Assembly: GCF_900188415.1 (NCBI RefSeq) | Contig: NZ_FZNV01000002.1 | Span: 725,339-789,338 of the forward strand | Source of the DNA: Maribacter sedimenticola | GTDB taxonomy: Bacteria; Bacteroidota; Bacteroidia; Flavobacteriales; Flavobacteriaceae | DNA: 64,000 bases | Reading direction: 5' to 3' | In this document: one piece after another, positions 10,125-19,216 of the stretch | Position numbering within the stretch: the first letter of the stretch is position 1 | Layout of the letters: the number at the start of each line of letters is the position of its first letter | The notes under the pieces: model-generated | The model's database searches: none | What the model saw: only the letters and a program-made list of their open reading frames with translations | What the model was told of the DNA's origin: nothing | Translations under genes and position numbers: made by a program

Positions 10125-13100
10125 CTAATCTTTTTTAAGTCCGTTTTGTAAGACCGACTTAATACCGGCAAGATTTTCTGAAAACTCCATCATTTGCGAT
10201 AAAACCTGTGCCATTTCATTAGCATTGCCAAAACCTTTGATCTTATTATTCTTTACAAATTGCTCTTTTATGGCAGACCATCTTTCATTTTCATCTGTAG
10301 AAAGCTGTCCAATTAATTCGTTGTACTTTAATAAATTAGCCTCAGCTGACCCGGTAAGTGTCTGTGCTTCGTTTTCATAATGAGATCGTAGTAAGGTATT
10401 TAACTCCTTATCGTTCATTATTGGAACAATTTGGGCAACAAGTTTGTTCATATCCCTATATGAACCTTGTAGTTTAAAAGCAGGCTCGGTTCGGTATTCA
10501 TCTTGCATAGCCGCGCTTTTAATATAGGTGGCATTAACCTTTAAGAGCACATCTCTAACCTTAAGAACCTTTTCCAATACTTTTTTATATTCCTCAACCT
10601 CTTGACTGGAATGGTTTCCTAATAACTGACCTTCATCCGTTTTAGATTCTATTTGGTTGACCAAGGTATATACATCTTCAAACTCCTTGCTTGCCAATTG
10701 TTGTAAAATGGGGTTTGCAGTGAGCGAGTTTTCAATTAAACTCAATCTGAACAGATGTTCGGTTTCTCCGATGATATCACCAAGGTTATAGATATCTGCA
10801 CGGTTTGCCAACATATCTGGAATCTTAAATTTCTCTCCACTTTCGGTATAAGGGTTACCCGCCATAATCACACAGAACTTTTTGCCCCTTAAATCATAAG
10901 TTTTAGGTTCATTGTCATAAACCCCTTCTATTTTACGGGTACCATCAGATAAGGAAATAAATTTCTGAAGAAACTCAGGATTACAATGTTGAATGTCATC
11001 TAAATATAACATAACATTGTTTCCCATTTCAAAAGCCAAATTCAGCTTTTTTAGTTCTTCCCTTGACGCACTATTATTTGCAGATGCGGGGTCTACGTTG
11101 GTGACTTCATGACCAATTGCCGGACCGTTAATTTTCACGAATATTAAGCCCAATCTGTTGGCTATATATTCCATTAACGTGGTTTTTCCGTAACCAGGTG
11201 GAGATATTAAAAGCAACATTCCCATTCTATCGGTACGTTTATTGGCGCCAATCGTACCTAGCTGTTTTGCCAGGTTATTACCGAAAATGGGGAAATACAC
11301 TTGGTCGATCAACTTATTACGCACAAAAGAAGTAAGCACCCTAGGTTTAAACTCTTCTAGTTTTAAATCGTTTTTAAGTTGCTCCGTTATTTCTAATTTG
11401 GTCTTTTTAAATTTTTGAAATGCTGGTACTTCACTAATTACGAACAATCTCATTCTAGAAATAAAATCATGGTAATTAAAGATATACGTACCATTGTTTA
11501 TGGTGGTATGAGATCCTCTTAACTCTTTAATGGTTTCGTTTGGTGAAACAGATTTAATTTTTGAGGCAGATTCATCTCTGAACAATAAAGCCCCAACAAT
11601 TTCATGTGTATACCTTTTAAGGTCTATTCCTTGGCTTTCTTTTTCTTTGGTTTTTAAAAATGCAGCCACCCATTGTTTAGCTAAACGTACTTTGTCCTCT
11701 AAACTAACAGTATCTTCAATACTCTTTTTAAATTTTAAATCTGCCTGTTGTGATTTTAAGAATTTTATAAAGTCTTCCTTCAATTGTATTGCCACACTGC
11801 TGTAAACAAATTCAGAATCAGATTTAAGTTCTTCAAATATATAGGAAGCAATATCTTCACTCAGTAATGGGTCATAAAGCGCAGTATTTCCTCCAAATTG
11901 AGCTACTAAACCCTGTATTTTTTCAACGACGGAAGCATATTCATTTGATGTTGGAAAGTACTGCAGAACCTCACCTGCTGTTTTTAGACTTTTATCCAAC
12001 TCGTTTTTCACCTCTTCATTTAAACTGTTCCAGAAAAATTGGGCGTATCCTCTTATTTCTGGTCGGTAAGTAAGCAAACCTAATTCATGATGTTTGTGAA
12101 CCAATAGCTTTAATAATCTTGATGCATCTACATCATGAACACCTTTTACATAACCTTCAGAATAGTCATTTCTACTCTGTTCTTGAACTACCTTCAATAA
12201 CTCATCGTCATTTAGCGATAGTAACTCATCTTCGCTAAAGTTGGAAAACAATTTATAGGCTAAGTAGGCACCTCTATAGATTTCATCGGTTTCAGATACA
12301 TACTCTTGGTTCCATAAATGTCTATTGTTTACAAACTCCTCATTATCCAATTGTTTGTAGAAATCGGTCCCCGTTAAATGATAATTTAGTTCATTGTCAT
12401 GAAAAACAATGGTTAAATCCAATTGCTGCTTGTTAACACCAAATTTGTGCTTTCCTAACCTAATGACACTGTCGCCATCTTCATAAAGATCAAGCTTATC
12501 CTTTAATTTTCTAAGTGCATCTTCTCGGGCAGTTTTAAGTTGGGTCTCTATCTCTTCAGCTTTTCCACTATCATCTAACTCTTGCAGTTGGGTAATGATG
12601 TCGCGAAGCTTATTGATCATTAGGTCCGATGCAAAATACCCGTTGATTTCAACCGCAGTATTAAAACTCTGTGCCTTCTTTTGAACTCCTTTTAAAATAC
12701 GCTTAGAAGCATTGGTCAATGCGCTTGACTTCTTATTTCGTTTTTCAATCAAGGAATTTTTTCGGGCATCAAAAGCAGCATATACCTCTTCTCTTTTTTC
12801 AATGATGATTTCAATAAATTCTTCAAAATCCGTGAATTTGCCCTCAAGCTCCTCGAGTTGAATAGATGTTTTGGTTTGATATTCATCGCACTTCTCAGGA
12901 GTGGTTGCCATGTCAATATAATTGATGATACTTTGATCAATCAACTTTAATTGTGCGGCAAATTCTGCCTTTGCCTCAGATATGCCCAAAGAATTTCTTT
13001 TGTTCTTTAAAGCCGCCTTTAGCTCATTTATCGTGGAAAAAATCAACGATATATCATCTATTATTTTGGTGGAATGTGCAGTATCCTCTATCTCTAAATT

Positions 13101-15014
13101 TGAAACAATATCAATCAACATTTCAAGATCGGTACTGATTTCATTGATTTCTTCTTCCTTTTTCTTGGCTTCTATTACCTTTTCAACGGTATCTATAAAA
13201 CTCTTTTTTTCTTCTAAAGCTTTATGGTAAGGTTGTAAGGCATTCGGATTCAATAAAAACTGTACGCAGCGCTCAGATATTTTTTTAGTTTGAGCTTCAA
13301 TTTCCTCTTCTAGTGATTTAAGAAATTCCAGGTCAATATATCTAACCTCTTTTAGCGAAATGACTTCACCCCTAGTGGATCGTAAACGCGTTAAAAGTGC
13401 TACGAATTCATCAATACTTTTAAAAGATGTACTCTTAATTTTATTGAATAGTTCCGATGAGTTTTTTTGAATTTCCTTAGATTGATTTTGAGCGTTTTTA
13501 CGAAGCTGTACAACCTTCTCAAATTCATCTATAGCGGCATTGGACGCTTTATTGATTTCCTCTATAGGAACATTAAGCTGATGCGTTTCCGGTTCTGGCA
13601 ACCAGTAATATGCATCTATAATATCTTTTGAAAACTTGGCGATATCACTGTAGAGACCCGCATAGTTATCATTTTTGTTCAATAAGGTAATTAAGCTGTT
13701 TACTTCAGCCATTGCCCGCACGATGTCCTTATTGCCAATTTTGTACAACAAAGTATCTTCATGTTGCGATGGCATATAATCACCTTTCAAATAAGGAGTT
13801 TGCCAAATTTGTACTACGTGGTGTTTGGTCTGCTCCTGCTCTGTCTTAAAATAGCATAGTTCACCATTTTCTAAAATGGTAAATCCGTTACAAATTATTG
13901 GTGTTTTTATAACTTGACTAATGATGTTGAAGGACATAAGATTATAGAGTCCTTCATTAGCTGCATAAAACACGTAAAGAAAATCTTCACCGTTGGGCGA
14001 TACAATGCGTTGCTGAAATTTTACATTCGGTATAGCATTGTCAAAAATGTGATATTCTCCGGTTTGTAAATAATATCCGGTTGGGAAAATGATTCCTTGA
14101 TCGTCGGGAAGAAGAATACAGGCATCTTTTACAGATTCTATTTTTTGTACCTCTTTCATTTTATCGTTAAAGACAAAATAACGAGGCGACTCTTGAAATG
14201 GTTTTATTTCTAGAACCAACAAGTTTCCTAAATCTCCAAAACGATATTGACCATCATCTAAAGTCTGGTCTACATACTCAACAGGTTCATCAAAAATACC
14301 TTTGCCTTCTTCGGTATTATCTTCAATTTTTATAGTTAGGTCACCGCCAATGGTTTCAACAAATACACGATCTTTAATAGAAACATGTGAGTGCACACCA
14401 TAGCGGTGCATGTCTCTACTTGCCTCTTGCCACTTAAATTCTTGTTGAACCGGAAATTTATATTCATGTTCACTTCTGTTGTCAACATATTTTAAAGTAT
14501 TGTTGACCAATAACCATTTAAAGGTTTTTATATCTGTAGGGCTATCGCTTAAACGAAAGACCATATGTAGATAATTACCAATGATGGCAAAATTGGAGAA
14601 TATAGTATTTCTGTAATACTTGTACAGATTGGTGAAATCTGTTTTAAAAGTATCATCCTCTAAAAGACCAAGGTCTATTGCCTTAAAGCTATTATCCTCA
14701 AAGAGATAACAACTAAATACATCTTTAATGTTGATGTCCGTCCTTAGCCCAAAATGAACATTATAACCAAACAGACACGTATTACCAAAAGAAACAATAT
14801 CCCGTGCAATACAGTTGTTCTCCGTGTTGATGCGGTCATTAGCAATAAGCTTGGTCTCTAAGGAACCAAAAACTGTTTTTCTGTCATTGTTAAGGTCAAC
14901 TAACTTGTTCTGTAACAGCTCTTTTTGCTTCTGTAATCTATTTTTGATAACATCATATGTGCCACCGTCCAATACATGCTCTTCCGTAGTGTCTGTTTGG
15001 GTATGCTCTGCCAT
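10125..15014 (-). CDS. Giant AAA ATPase with N-terminal propeller-like region and coiled coils ('DNA repair ATPase' family)
   Basis: 1629 residues. Residues about 55-440 are beta-rich with repeated strand/turn patterns (FGYNVHFGLRTDI, YKFPVQQEF, GTYIF-like units) suggestive of a beta-propeller. About 440-870 are long charged coiled coils. About 870-1240 hold a mixed region, followed by one AAA+ module near 1250-1420 with Walker A PPGYGKTT (about 1275), Walker B MLYLDDIQH (about 1336) and a sensor-like VIMAGNPYT. Databases call this family DNA repair ATPase, but its position 58 bases after a flotillin gene and behind PspA suggests membrane-stress remodelling, perhaps acting on PspA as Vps4 acts on ESCRT-III. 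That role is inference. Confidence 0.85.
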   Translation of the reverse strand: MAEHTQTDTTEEHVLDGGTYDVIKNRLQKQKELLQNKLVDLNNDRKTVFGSLETKLIANDRINTENNCIARDIVSFGNTCLFGYNVHFGLRTDINIKDVFSCYLFEDNSFKAIDLGLLEDDTFKTDFTNLYKYYRNTIFSNFAIIGNYLHMVFRLSDSPTDIKTFKWLLVNNTLKYVDNRSEHEYKFPVQQEFKWQEASRDMHRYGVHSHVSIKDRVFVETIGGDLTIKIEDNTEEGKGIFDEPVEYVDQTLDDGQYRFGDLGNLLVLEIKPFQESPRYFVFNDKMKEVQKIESVKDACILLPDDQGIIFPTGYYLQTGEYHIFDNAIPNVKFQQRIVSPNGEDFLYVFYAANEGLYNLMSFNIISQVIKTPIICNGFTILENGELCYFKTEQEQTKHHVVQIWQTPYLKGDYMPSQHEDTLLYKIGNKDIVRAMAEVNSLITLLNKNDNYAGLYSDIAKFSKDIIDAYYWLPEPETHQLNVPIEEINKASNAAIDEFEKVVQLRKNAQNQSKEIQKNSSELFNKIKSTSFKSIDEFVALLTRLRSTRGEVISLKEVRYIDLEFLKSLEEEIEAQTKKISERCVQFLLNPNALQPYHKALEEKKSFIDTVEKVIEAKKKEEEINEISTDLEMLIDIVSNLEIEDTAHSTKIIDDISLIFSTINELKAALKNKRNSLGISEAKAEFAAQLKLIDQSIINYIDMATTPEKCDEYQTKTSIQLEELEGKFTDFEEFIEIIIEKREEVYAAFDARKNSLIEKRNKKSSALTNASKRILKGVQKKAQSFNTAVEINGYFASDLMINKLRDIITQLQELDDSGKAEEIETQLKTAREDALRKLKDKLDLYEDGDSVIRLGKHKFGVNKQQLDLTIVFHDNELNYHLTGTDFYKQLDNEEFVNNRHLWNQEYVSETDEIYRGAYLAYKLFSNFSEDELLSLNDDELLKVVQEQSRNDYSEGYVKGVHDVDASRLLKLLVHKHHELGLLTYRPEIRGYAQFFWNSLNEEVKNELDKSLKTAGEVLQYFPTSNEYASVVEKIQGLVAQFGGNTALYDPLLSEDIASYIFEELKSDSEFVYSSVAIQLKEDFIKFLKSQQADLKFKKSIEDTVSLEDKVRLAKQWVAAFLKTKEKESQGIDLKRYTHEIVGALLFRDESASKIKSVSPNETIKELRGSHTTINNGTYIFNYHDFISRMRLFVISEVPAFQKFKKTKLEITEQLKNDLKLEEFKPRVLTSFVRNKLIDQVYFPIFGNNLAKQLGTIGANKRTDRMGMLLLISPPGYGKTTLMEYIANRLGLIFVKINGPAIGHEVTNVDPASANNSASREELKKLNLAFEMGNNVMLYLDDIQHCNPEFLQKFISLSDGTRKIEGVYDNEPKTYDLRGKKFCVIMAGNPYTESGEKFKIPDMLANRADIYNLGDIIGETEHLFRLSLIENSLTANPILQQLASKEFEDVYTLVNQIESKTDEGQLLGNHSSQEVEEYKKVLEKVLKVRDVLLKVNATYIKSAAMQDEYRTEPAFKLQGSYRDMNKLVAQIVPIMNDKELNTLLRSHYENEAQTLTGSAEANLLKYNELIGQLSTDENERWSAIKEQFVKNNKIKGFGNANEMAQVLSQMMEFSENLAGIKSVLQNGLKKD

Positions 15015-15072
15015 AAAAATTCTTAGGCTTTATATTACATTATTAATTTAGTTGAAGTAATAAGCTTTGGTG

Positions 15073-17139
15073 TTAACGCAATTTCTTATCACTCATTCCT
15101 AAACCTTTGGCAAGGTTGAATAAATTGCTGAACAAGGTTTGCTCATCATTATCGCTGGACTTAGATTTTAGGTCCATCAATAAATTTGCAATGGTTAAAT
15201 TCTTAAGATCATCTGAAGAAATACCATATTTATCAGCAAATTCTTTCACCTTTTCCAAAAGGTTGCCCTTTACGTCATCACTACCTAAAATAGCATCTTT
15301 TACATCTTGAATGTTGGTACTGTTAGCTACGAGCCTGTCATAACCTTTACCTTTGGTAATTTGCCCGATAATCTGGTCAAAGAACATTGTTTCACCACCA
15401 ACGATATCAATTTTGGCAGCTTTCAATGCATCTCCAATAACTTGTGCTTGAGCATCGGCAATATCTTTCTGGATATTAATTTGAGCCAGGTCAATTTGTA
15501 ATTCTTTGTCTAAACGCAGCTTGAACTCTTCATGCTCTTTACCAACACCATCTAATTTCTTCATGGCATTCGCTTTTTCTTCTATACCGGCAGCATCTGC
15601 TAACGCTTTCTCTTTAATTACATCTGCTTCCGCTAAACCATCTTTACGTTTTGCTTCCGCTTTGGCCTCAATACCTGCAGCCTCTGCTTTTGCCTTTTTC
15701 TCAATGATAAGCGCCTGTACAACACCTTCACGCTCATAGGCATCTGCTTTGGCATGCATTACTTGTGCTTCGGACATACCAACGGTAGCTTCCTCTTTAG
15801 CTTGAGCTTCAGCCAAAATCTTACGTGCTTCGGCTTCTTTCTCACTAGCTTCTTTATGTGCTAGTGCTTCAATATTGATTTCCTCCGCTTTTTGCTTGGC
15901 CGCTTCTTTTTGAGCTTCTGCCGCTTTGATTGTTTTGATCAAATCTTCTTGTGCAATAGCCTCTGCAATGGTAATCTTAACTTGTTTTTCACGATCTGCA
16001 GTCTTGAAAGCCTCTATGTCTTTCATGTTCTCCTGCTCTTCCACTACTCCTTTTTCTAGGGTAACACGATCACGAATGACATCTTGAATGTTCTTCTTTT
16101 CTATTTCTACTACCTTTTCTTTTTCAATTTGCGCAAGTGTAACAACTCGCTCTCTTTCCGTAGCCTCTAATAAACGGTCTTTTTCAACTCTTTCGGTTTC
16201 AACAGCATCTGTACGTTGTTTGTTTTTTAACGCTACTATGATTTGTCGCTCCATATTCTCTTCAGCAACCTTCACCTTTTCCTGTGTTGCAATACGTGCG
16301 GTTTCAGACTTTAAACGCTCTTCTTCGGCTACTTTTAAAGTTTCTGCTTCTTCGCGAGACTTTATGTTAGAAATTTCTCTTTTTTGTTGCTCCTCTTTTT
16401 CCGCTAATTGCTTGTCCAGCTCAAGAATAGCCTCGCGAGCTTCAACATCTTGTTTGCGGATTATTTTCTCCTCATCGCGCTTAATAAGGTTCGCTTTAAT
16501 GTTTTGTGCAGCGGTTAGATCGGTAATTTTTTTGATACCTTCAGCATCTAAAATATTATCGGCCTTTAAATGGGCAACAGCAGTTTGTTCCAAGTAATCA
16601 ATGGCACAATCTTCTAAAGTATAGCCGTTTAGGTCAATACCAATAATATCAACAATTTCATCTCTAAACTCCCTACGGGCTTCATATAATTGAATAAAAT
16701 CGAATTTTTTACCCACGGTTTTTAAAGCTTCCGAGAATTTGGCCTCAAAAAGTTCTTCAAGCGTTTCTTGTCTAGAGGCTCTTTGTACACCAATAGTCTG
16801 TGCTACCTTTTTAATAAGGTCAACCTCGTTGTTTACTCTAACAAAGAACGCCACTTTAATATCTGCACGCATATTATCTTTACAGATAAGACCTTCTGTA
16901 GCCAGCCTTTCTATTTGAATTTTCTTTACCGAGATATCCATTACCTCTACACGGTGAAATACAGGAACCACATAAAGACCTTTATCGGTGGCTACCTTTG
17001 TGCCACCAAAACCAGTTCTTACCAAGGCTTGACCCTGATGAACCTTTTTGTAGAACATGGCAATAATTGCAAAATAAACGATGATAAGGAAAAGAAGAAC
17101 TCCTAGACCTATACCAATAATTGAAAAGATGGATTCCAT
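15073..17139 (-). CDS. floA: Flotillin / SPFH (Band 7) family protein
   Basis: 688 residues. Residues 1-30 are a hydrophobic anchor (ending YFAIIAMFYKK), about 30-210 an SPFH/Band 7 domain (GQALVRTGFGGTKVATDKGLYVVPVFHRVEVMD), and about 215-560 a very long Ala/Glu/Lys coiled coil with the EA-rich repeats typical of flotillins. The C-terminal about 110 residues contain a compact region. It is longer than common bacterial flotillins. Flotillins oligomerise on membranes and organise microdomains. The gene follows the NfeD/YqiJ-like gene by 14 bases. E. coli yqiK (flotillin) and yqiJ form a comparable pair. The symbol is given by family. Confidence 0.92.
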   Translation of the reverse strand: MESIFSIIGIGLGVLLFLIIVYFAIIAMFYKKVHQGQALVRTGFGGTKVATDKGLYVVPVFHRVEVMDISVKKIQIERLATEGLICKDNMRADIKVAFFVRVNNEVDLIKKVAQTIGVQRASRQETLEELFEAKFSEALKTVGKKFDFIQLYEARREFRDEIVDIIGIDLNGYTLEDCAIDYLEQTAVAHLKADNILDAEGIKKITDLTAAQNIKANLIKRDEEKIIRKQDVEAREAILELDKQLAEKEEQQKREISNIKSREEAETLKVAEEERLKSETARIATQEKVKVAEENMERQIIVALKNKQRTDAVETERVEKDRLLEATERERVVTLAQIEKEKVVEIEKKNIQDVIRDRVTLEKGVVEEQENMKDIEAFKTADREKQVKITIAEAIAQEDLIKTIKAAEAQKEAAKQKAEEINIEALAHKEASEKEAEARKILAEAQAKEEATVGMSEAQVMHAKADAYEREGVVQALIIEKKAKAEAAGIEAKAEAKRKDGLAEADVIKEKALADAAGIEEKANAMKKLDGVGKEHEEFKLRLDKELQIDLAQINIQKDIADAQAQVIGDALKAAKIDIVGGETMFFDQIIGQITKGKGYDRLVANSTNIQDVKDAILGSDDVKGNLLEKVKEFADKYGISSDDLKNLTIANLLMDLKSKSSDNDEQTLFSNLFNLAKGLGMSDKKLR

Positions 17140-17153
17140 AAATGATTTAAGAT

Positions 17154-17858
17154 TTATTGATTATAAGATTGAACTAAAAAGTGTGTGTGATCCGCAGATC
17201 TTTTAATAATAAGTACAGAACTGCCATAGGACAAAGGTTTACGGTCTAACGATTTTACGTAAATAGAATGACTGTTACCATCTGCTTTTACTTCTGCATT
17301 ACCCAGTTTATCTTCACTAATACTGGATAACATAATTGCCTGTCTCCCCAAAAAATCCACTGGGGCGTCACCATCCTTATTCAATTGCTTAAAAAATCCT
17401 TTAAACGGAGTGGTAAGAATTTTATTGATAAACAAAGCAGGAATAAGAACCGCAATCATTATGATAAAACCAATGTAGTTTTCATAGGTACCTGTAAGTG
17501 TTGTAAGCATGGTAGTAGCAAACCACCAAACGAAAATCCAGAAGGTAAAGGTGAACATGAACGGTAAGCCAACAAAGTTGAAATAAATGAGAAATATTTG
17601 CCACTTTTTTAAGGGTTTACGTTTCTTACCTATAACATCGTCTTTATTGACTTCTGCATTTGAAATGTCCTCAAAATCTAGATTTCCGCCTTCAATACCG
17701 GCATCAAAATCTATATCTGCATCTACCTCTATATCTACATCAAGGTCATAATCAAGACCACCGATCATGGTAATGATCCAGTAGATAATTAGAAGTATCA
17801 ACAGTACGGTCAGCGTAATGTTTACTTCAGAAAATAATATGTCGGTTAGTTGATTCAA
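17154..17858 (-). CDS. Membrane protein with C-terminal OB-fold-like domain (YqiJ/NfeD-like, DUF1449)
   Basis: 234 residues. Segments resembling membrane helices lie at about 14-33, 88-118 and 126-148, and a soluble beta-rich domain follows at 165-234 (DFLGRQAIMLSSIS, GSSVLIIKRSADHTHFLVQ), as in NfeD/YqiJ proteins that partner flotillins. Between the first and second helices is an unusual Asp-rich stretch (about 35-75) with repeats such as DYDLDVDIEVDADIDFD. The next gene, flotillin, starts 14 bases downstream and the PspA gene ends 4 bases upstream. The probable role is to seat the flotillin assembly in the inner membrane. Confidence 0.85.
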   Translation of the reverse strand: MNQLTDILFSEVNITLTVLLILLIIYWIITMIGGLDYDLDVDIEVDADIDFDAGIEGGNLDFEDISNAEVNKDDVIGKKRKPLKKWQIFLIYFNFVGLPFMFTFTFWIFVWWFATTMLTTLTGTYENYIGFIIMIAVLIPALFINKILTTPFKGFFKQLNKDGDAPVDFLGRQAIMLSSISEDKLGNAEVKADGNSHSIYVKSLDRKPLSYGSSVLIIKRSADHTHFLVQSYNQ

Positions 17859-17862
17859 GTTC

Positions 17863-18576
17863 TTATTTTTTGGATTTTGTGAACCCTAATTGTTCTTTTA
17901 ATTTTTGAAGTTCGTCATCTGCAGCAGCTTCTGTGGTATCTGCAGCTTTATCTAGTTCTTCATCAATAGATTTACTAGCATTGGCAATATCACCATACGC
18001 TTCGGCCAAGGCCTCTTCTTGCGCTATTTTTTCTTTCATACGCTCAAGCATAGAAACCGTACCACTACTGTCCAGCTCTGCCATTTGCTTGTTTAAATTT
18101 TTGGTAGCATTACTTACTTTAACACGTGCTTTTAACGTTTTAAGTTCATTTTCCCAATTATTTATATTCGCCTTTAACGCTTCAACGTTGCCTTGCATTT
18201 GACTTACATTGGCTTCGAACTTTTCAGTTTCTACCTTTGTAGCCTCTAGTTGTTTCTCATTGGTCTCTTTTTGAATTAAAGCTTCTTTTGCCAACCTGTC
18301 CGCCTCATTAACATTTAATTCTTTCTTCTGTGCCTTTTTAAGTATTATGATTGCTTTATCTTGATATTCTTTAGCTTTGTTTTTAAAGATATCCTGGTCA
18401 TTTTTTGAACGAATTGCCAAGGCTTTGACTTGGGCCAAGGCTTCTAGACTTTTTTCCAAATCTAGTTTCATATCCCTTATTCCCTGCTCCGTCATTTTTA
18501 TGGGATCTTCCATTTTGTCTATTGCTGAATTTGTTTCAGCTTCTCCAATTTTAAATAGTCTTTTAAATATATTCAT
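17863..18576 (-). CDS. pspA: PspA/IM30 family membrane-stress protein
   Basis: 237 residues, almost wholly helical and charged, opening with the family's amphipathic helix MNIFKRLFKIGEAETN and the conserved line DPIKMTEQGIRDMKLDLEKS. The central ALAQVKALAIRSK and long coiled coil match PspA/Vipp1, bacterial relatives of ESCRT-III that bind and repair damaged inner membrane. The tail after about 205 is acidic and Ala-rich. It sits 12 bases after the Tir-like chaperone gene and 4 before the YqiJ-like gene. No pspF-type sigma-54 regulator is nearby; control is more likely by the divergent XRE regulator. Confidence 0.92.
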   Translation of the reverse strand: MNIFKRLFKIGEAETNSAIDKMEDPIKMTEQGIRDMKLDLEKSLEALAQVKALAIRSKNDQDIFKNKAKEYQDKAIIILKKAQKKELNVNEADRLAKEALIQKETNEKQLEATKVETEKFEANVSQMQGNVEALKANINNWENELKTLKARVKVSNATKNLNKQMAELDSSGTVSMLERMKEKIAQEEALAEAYGDIANASKSIDEELDKAADTTEAAADDELQKLKEQLGFTKSKK

Positions 18577-18588
18577 GATGTTATTATT

Positions 18589-18984
18589 TTAATATTTAGA
18601 AAATTCAATTATTTGTTCAGAGTATTCACTCATTAAAAGGCTTAAAGAATTTAAACTAGCTTCAAATTCGTTTAAATCCATATTTTCAATTTGAAGTGTA
18701 TCCCTAAAAATAACTTTGCTTGCAGATTCATCTAAGACAAAAGCACCATGTATGATGTCACGGTTCTTTTGAAGTAAGCTTTTAAAAACCTTTTCAGATT
18801 GATTATGAACGGAAAAAATAAATTGTTCCATAATCAATATTGGAGGGGAAACTCCCAAAATCAAATTTTTGATTCCGAAATCTTCTTTTTCCACGACCAT
18901 GATACCATCTAGCCTATTCTCTTTAACGATGCTAAAATTTAGTTCTAGAAGATAATCTCTAGTTATATTATAGTGATTTTTCAT
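18589..18984 (-). CDS. CesT/Tir-chaperone-like (YbjN-like) small protein, first gene of the psp operon
   Basis: 131 residues, no signal peptide. The pattern is an N-terminal helix (NITRDYLLEL), strands with a short acidic turn (GIMVVEKEDFGIKNLILGV), then a C-terminal helix carrying RDTLQIENMDLNEFEASLNSL. This resembles proteins that databases name molecular chaperone Tir or YbjN in Bacteroidota, and the type III secretion chaperone fold. It leads the operon, 12 bases before PspA, and may act as an adaptor or anti-aggregation partner for PspA. The fold assignment is from memory of the family and not verified. Confidence 0.7.
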   Translation of the reverse strand: MKNHYNITRDYLLELNFSIVKENRLDGIMVVEKEDFGIKNLILGVSPPILIMEQFIFSVHNQSEKVFKSLLQKNRDIIHGAFVLDESASKVIFRDTLQIENMDLNEFEASLNSLSLLMSEYSEQIIEFSKY

Positions 18985-19145
18985 ATTGTTGGTTTTGTAG
19001 GTGGTTTCTTTATTATCAATAATACAAAATTTAATTGGTGTCCTTTATGAAATTGACAGTAGGAACGCTAAAACGTAAATTAAGACGATGAACATAATAT
19101 CGATTTTAAATAATGTTAATATTGGCTCAAAATAATAGCAATTAA

Positions 19146-19216
19146 AATATTATTGCTAATATTGTTAGACAAATATAATACAATATTTGTAAATTGCAAA
19201 TTATATTAGCAATATT
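19146..19216. promoter_or_regulatory. Divergent promoter/operator region between psp operon and XRE regulator
   Basis: At 19169-19190 lies a 22-base inverted repeat with perfect 8-base arms (ACAAATAT / ATATTTGT). On the minus strand it contains TATATTTG (19177-19170), preceded after 19 bases by TTTG (19200-19197), a full match to the Bacteroidota promoter pattern. On the plus strand it gives AATATTTG (19182-19189) with ATTG at 19161-19164, a near match. The 11-mer ATTGCTAATAT occurs at 19152-19162 and inverted at 19203-19213, flanking the palindrome almost symmetrically. A further inverted repeat, AATATTA-N4-TAATATT, covers 19146-19163. These are likely regulator-binding sites. All is read directly; binding is inferred. 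Confidence 0.65.
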
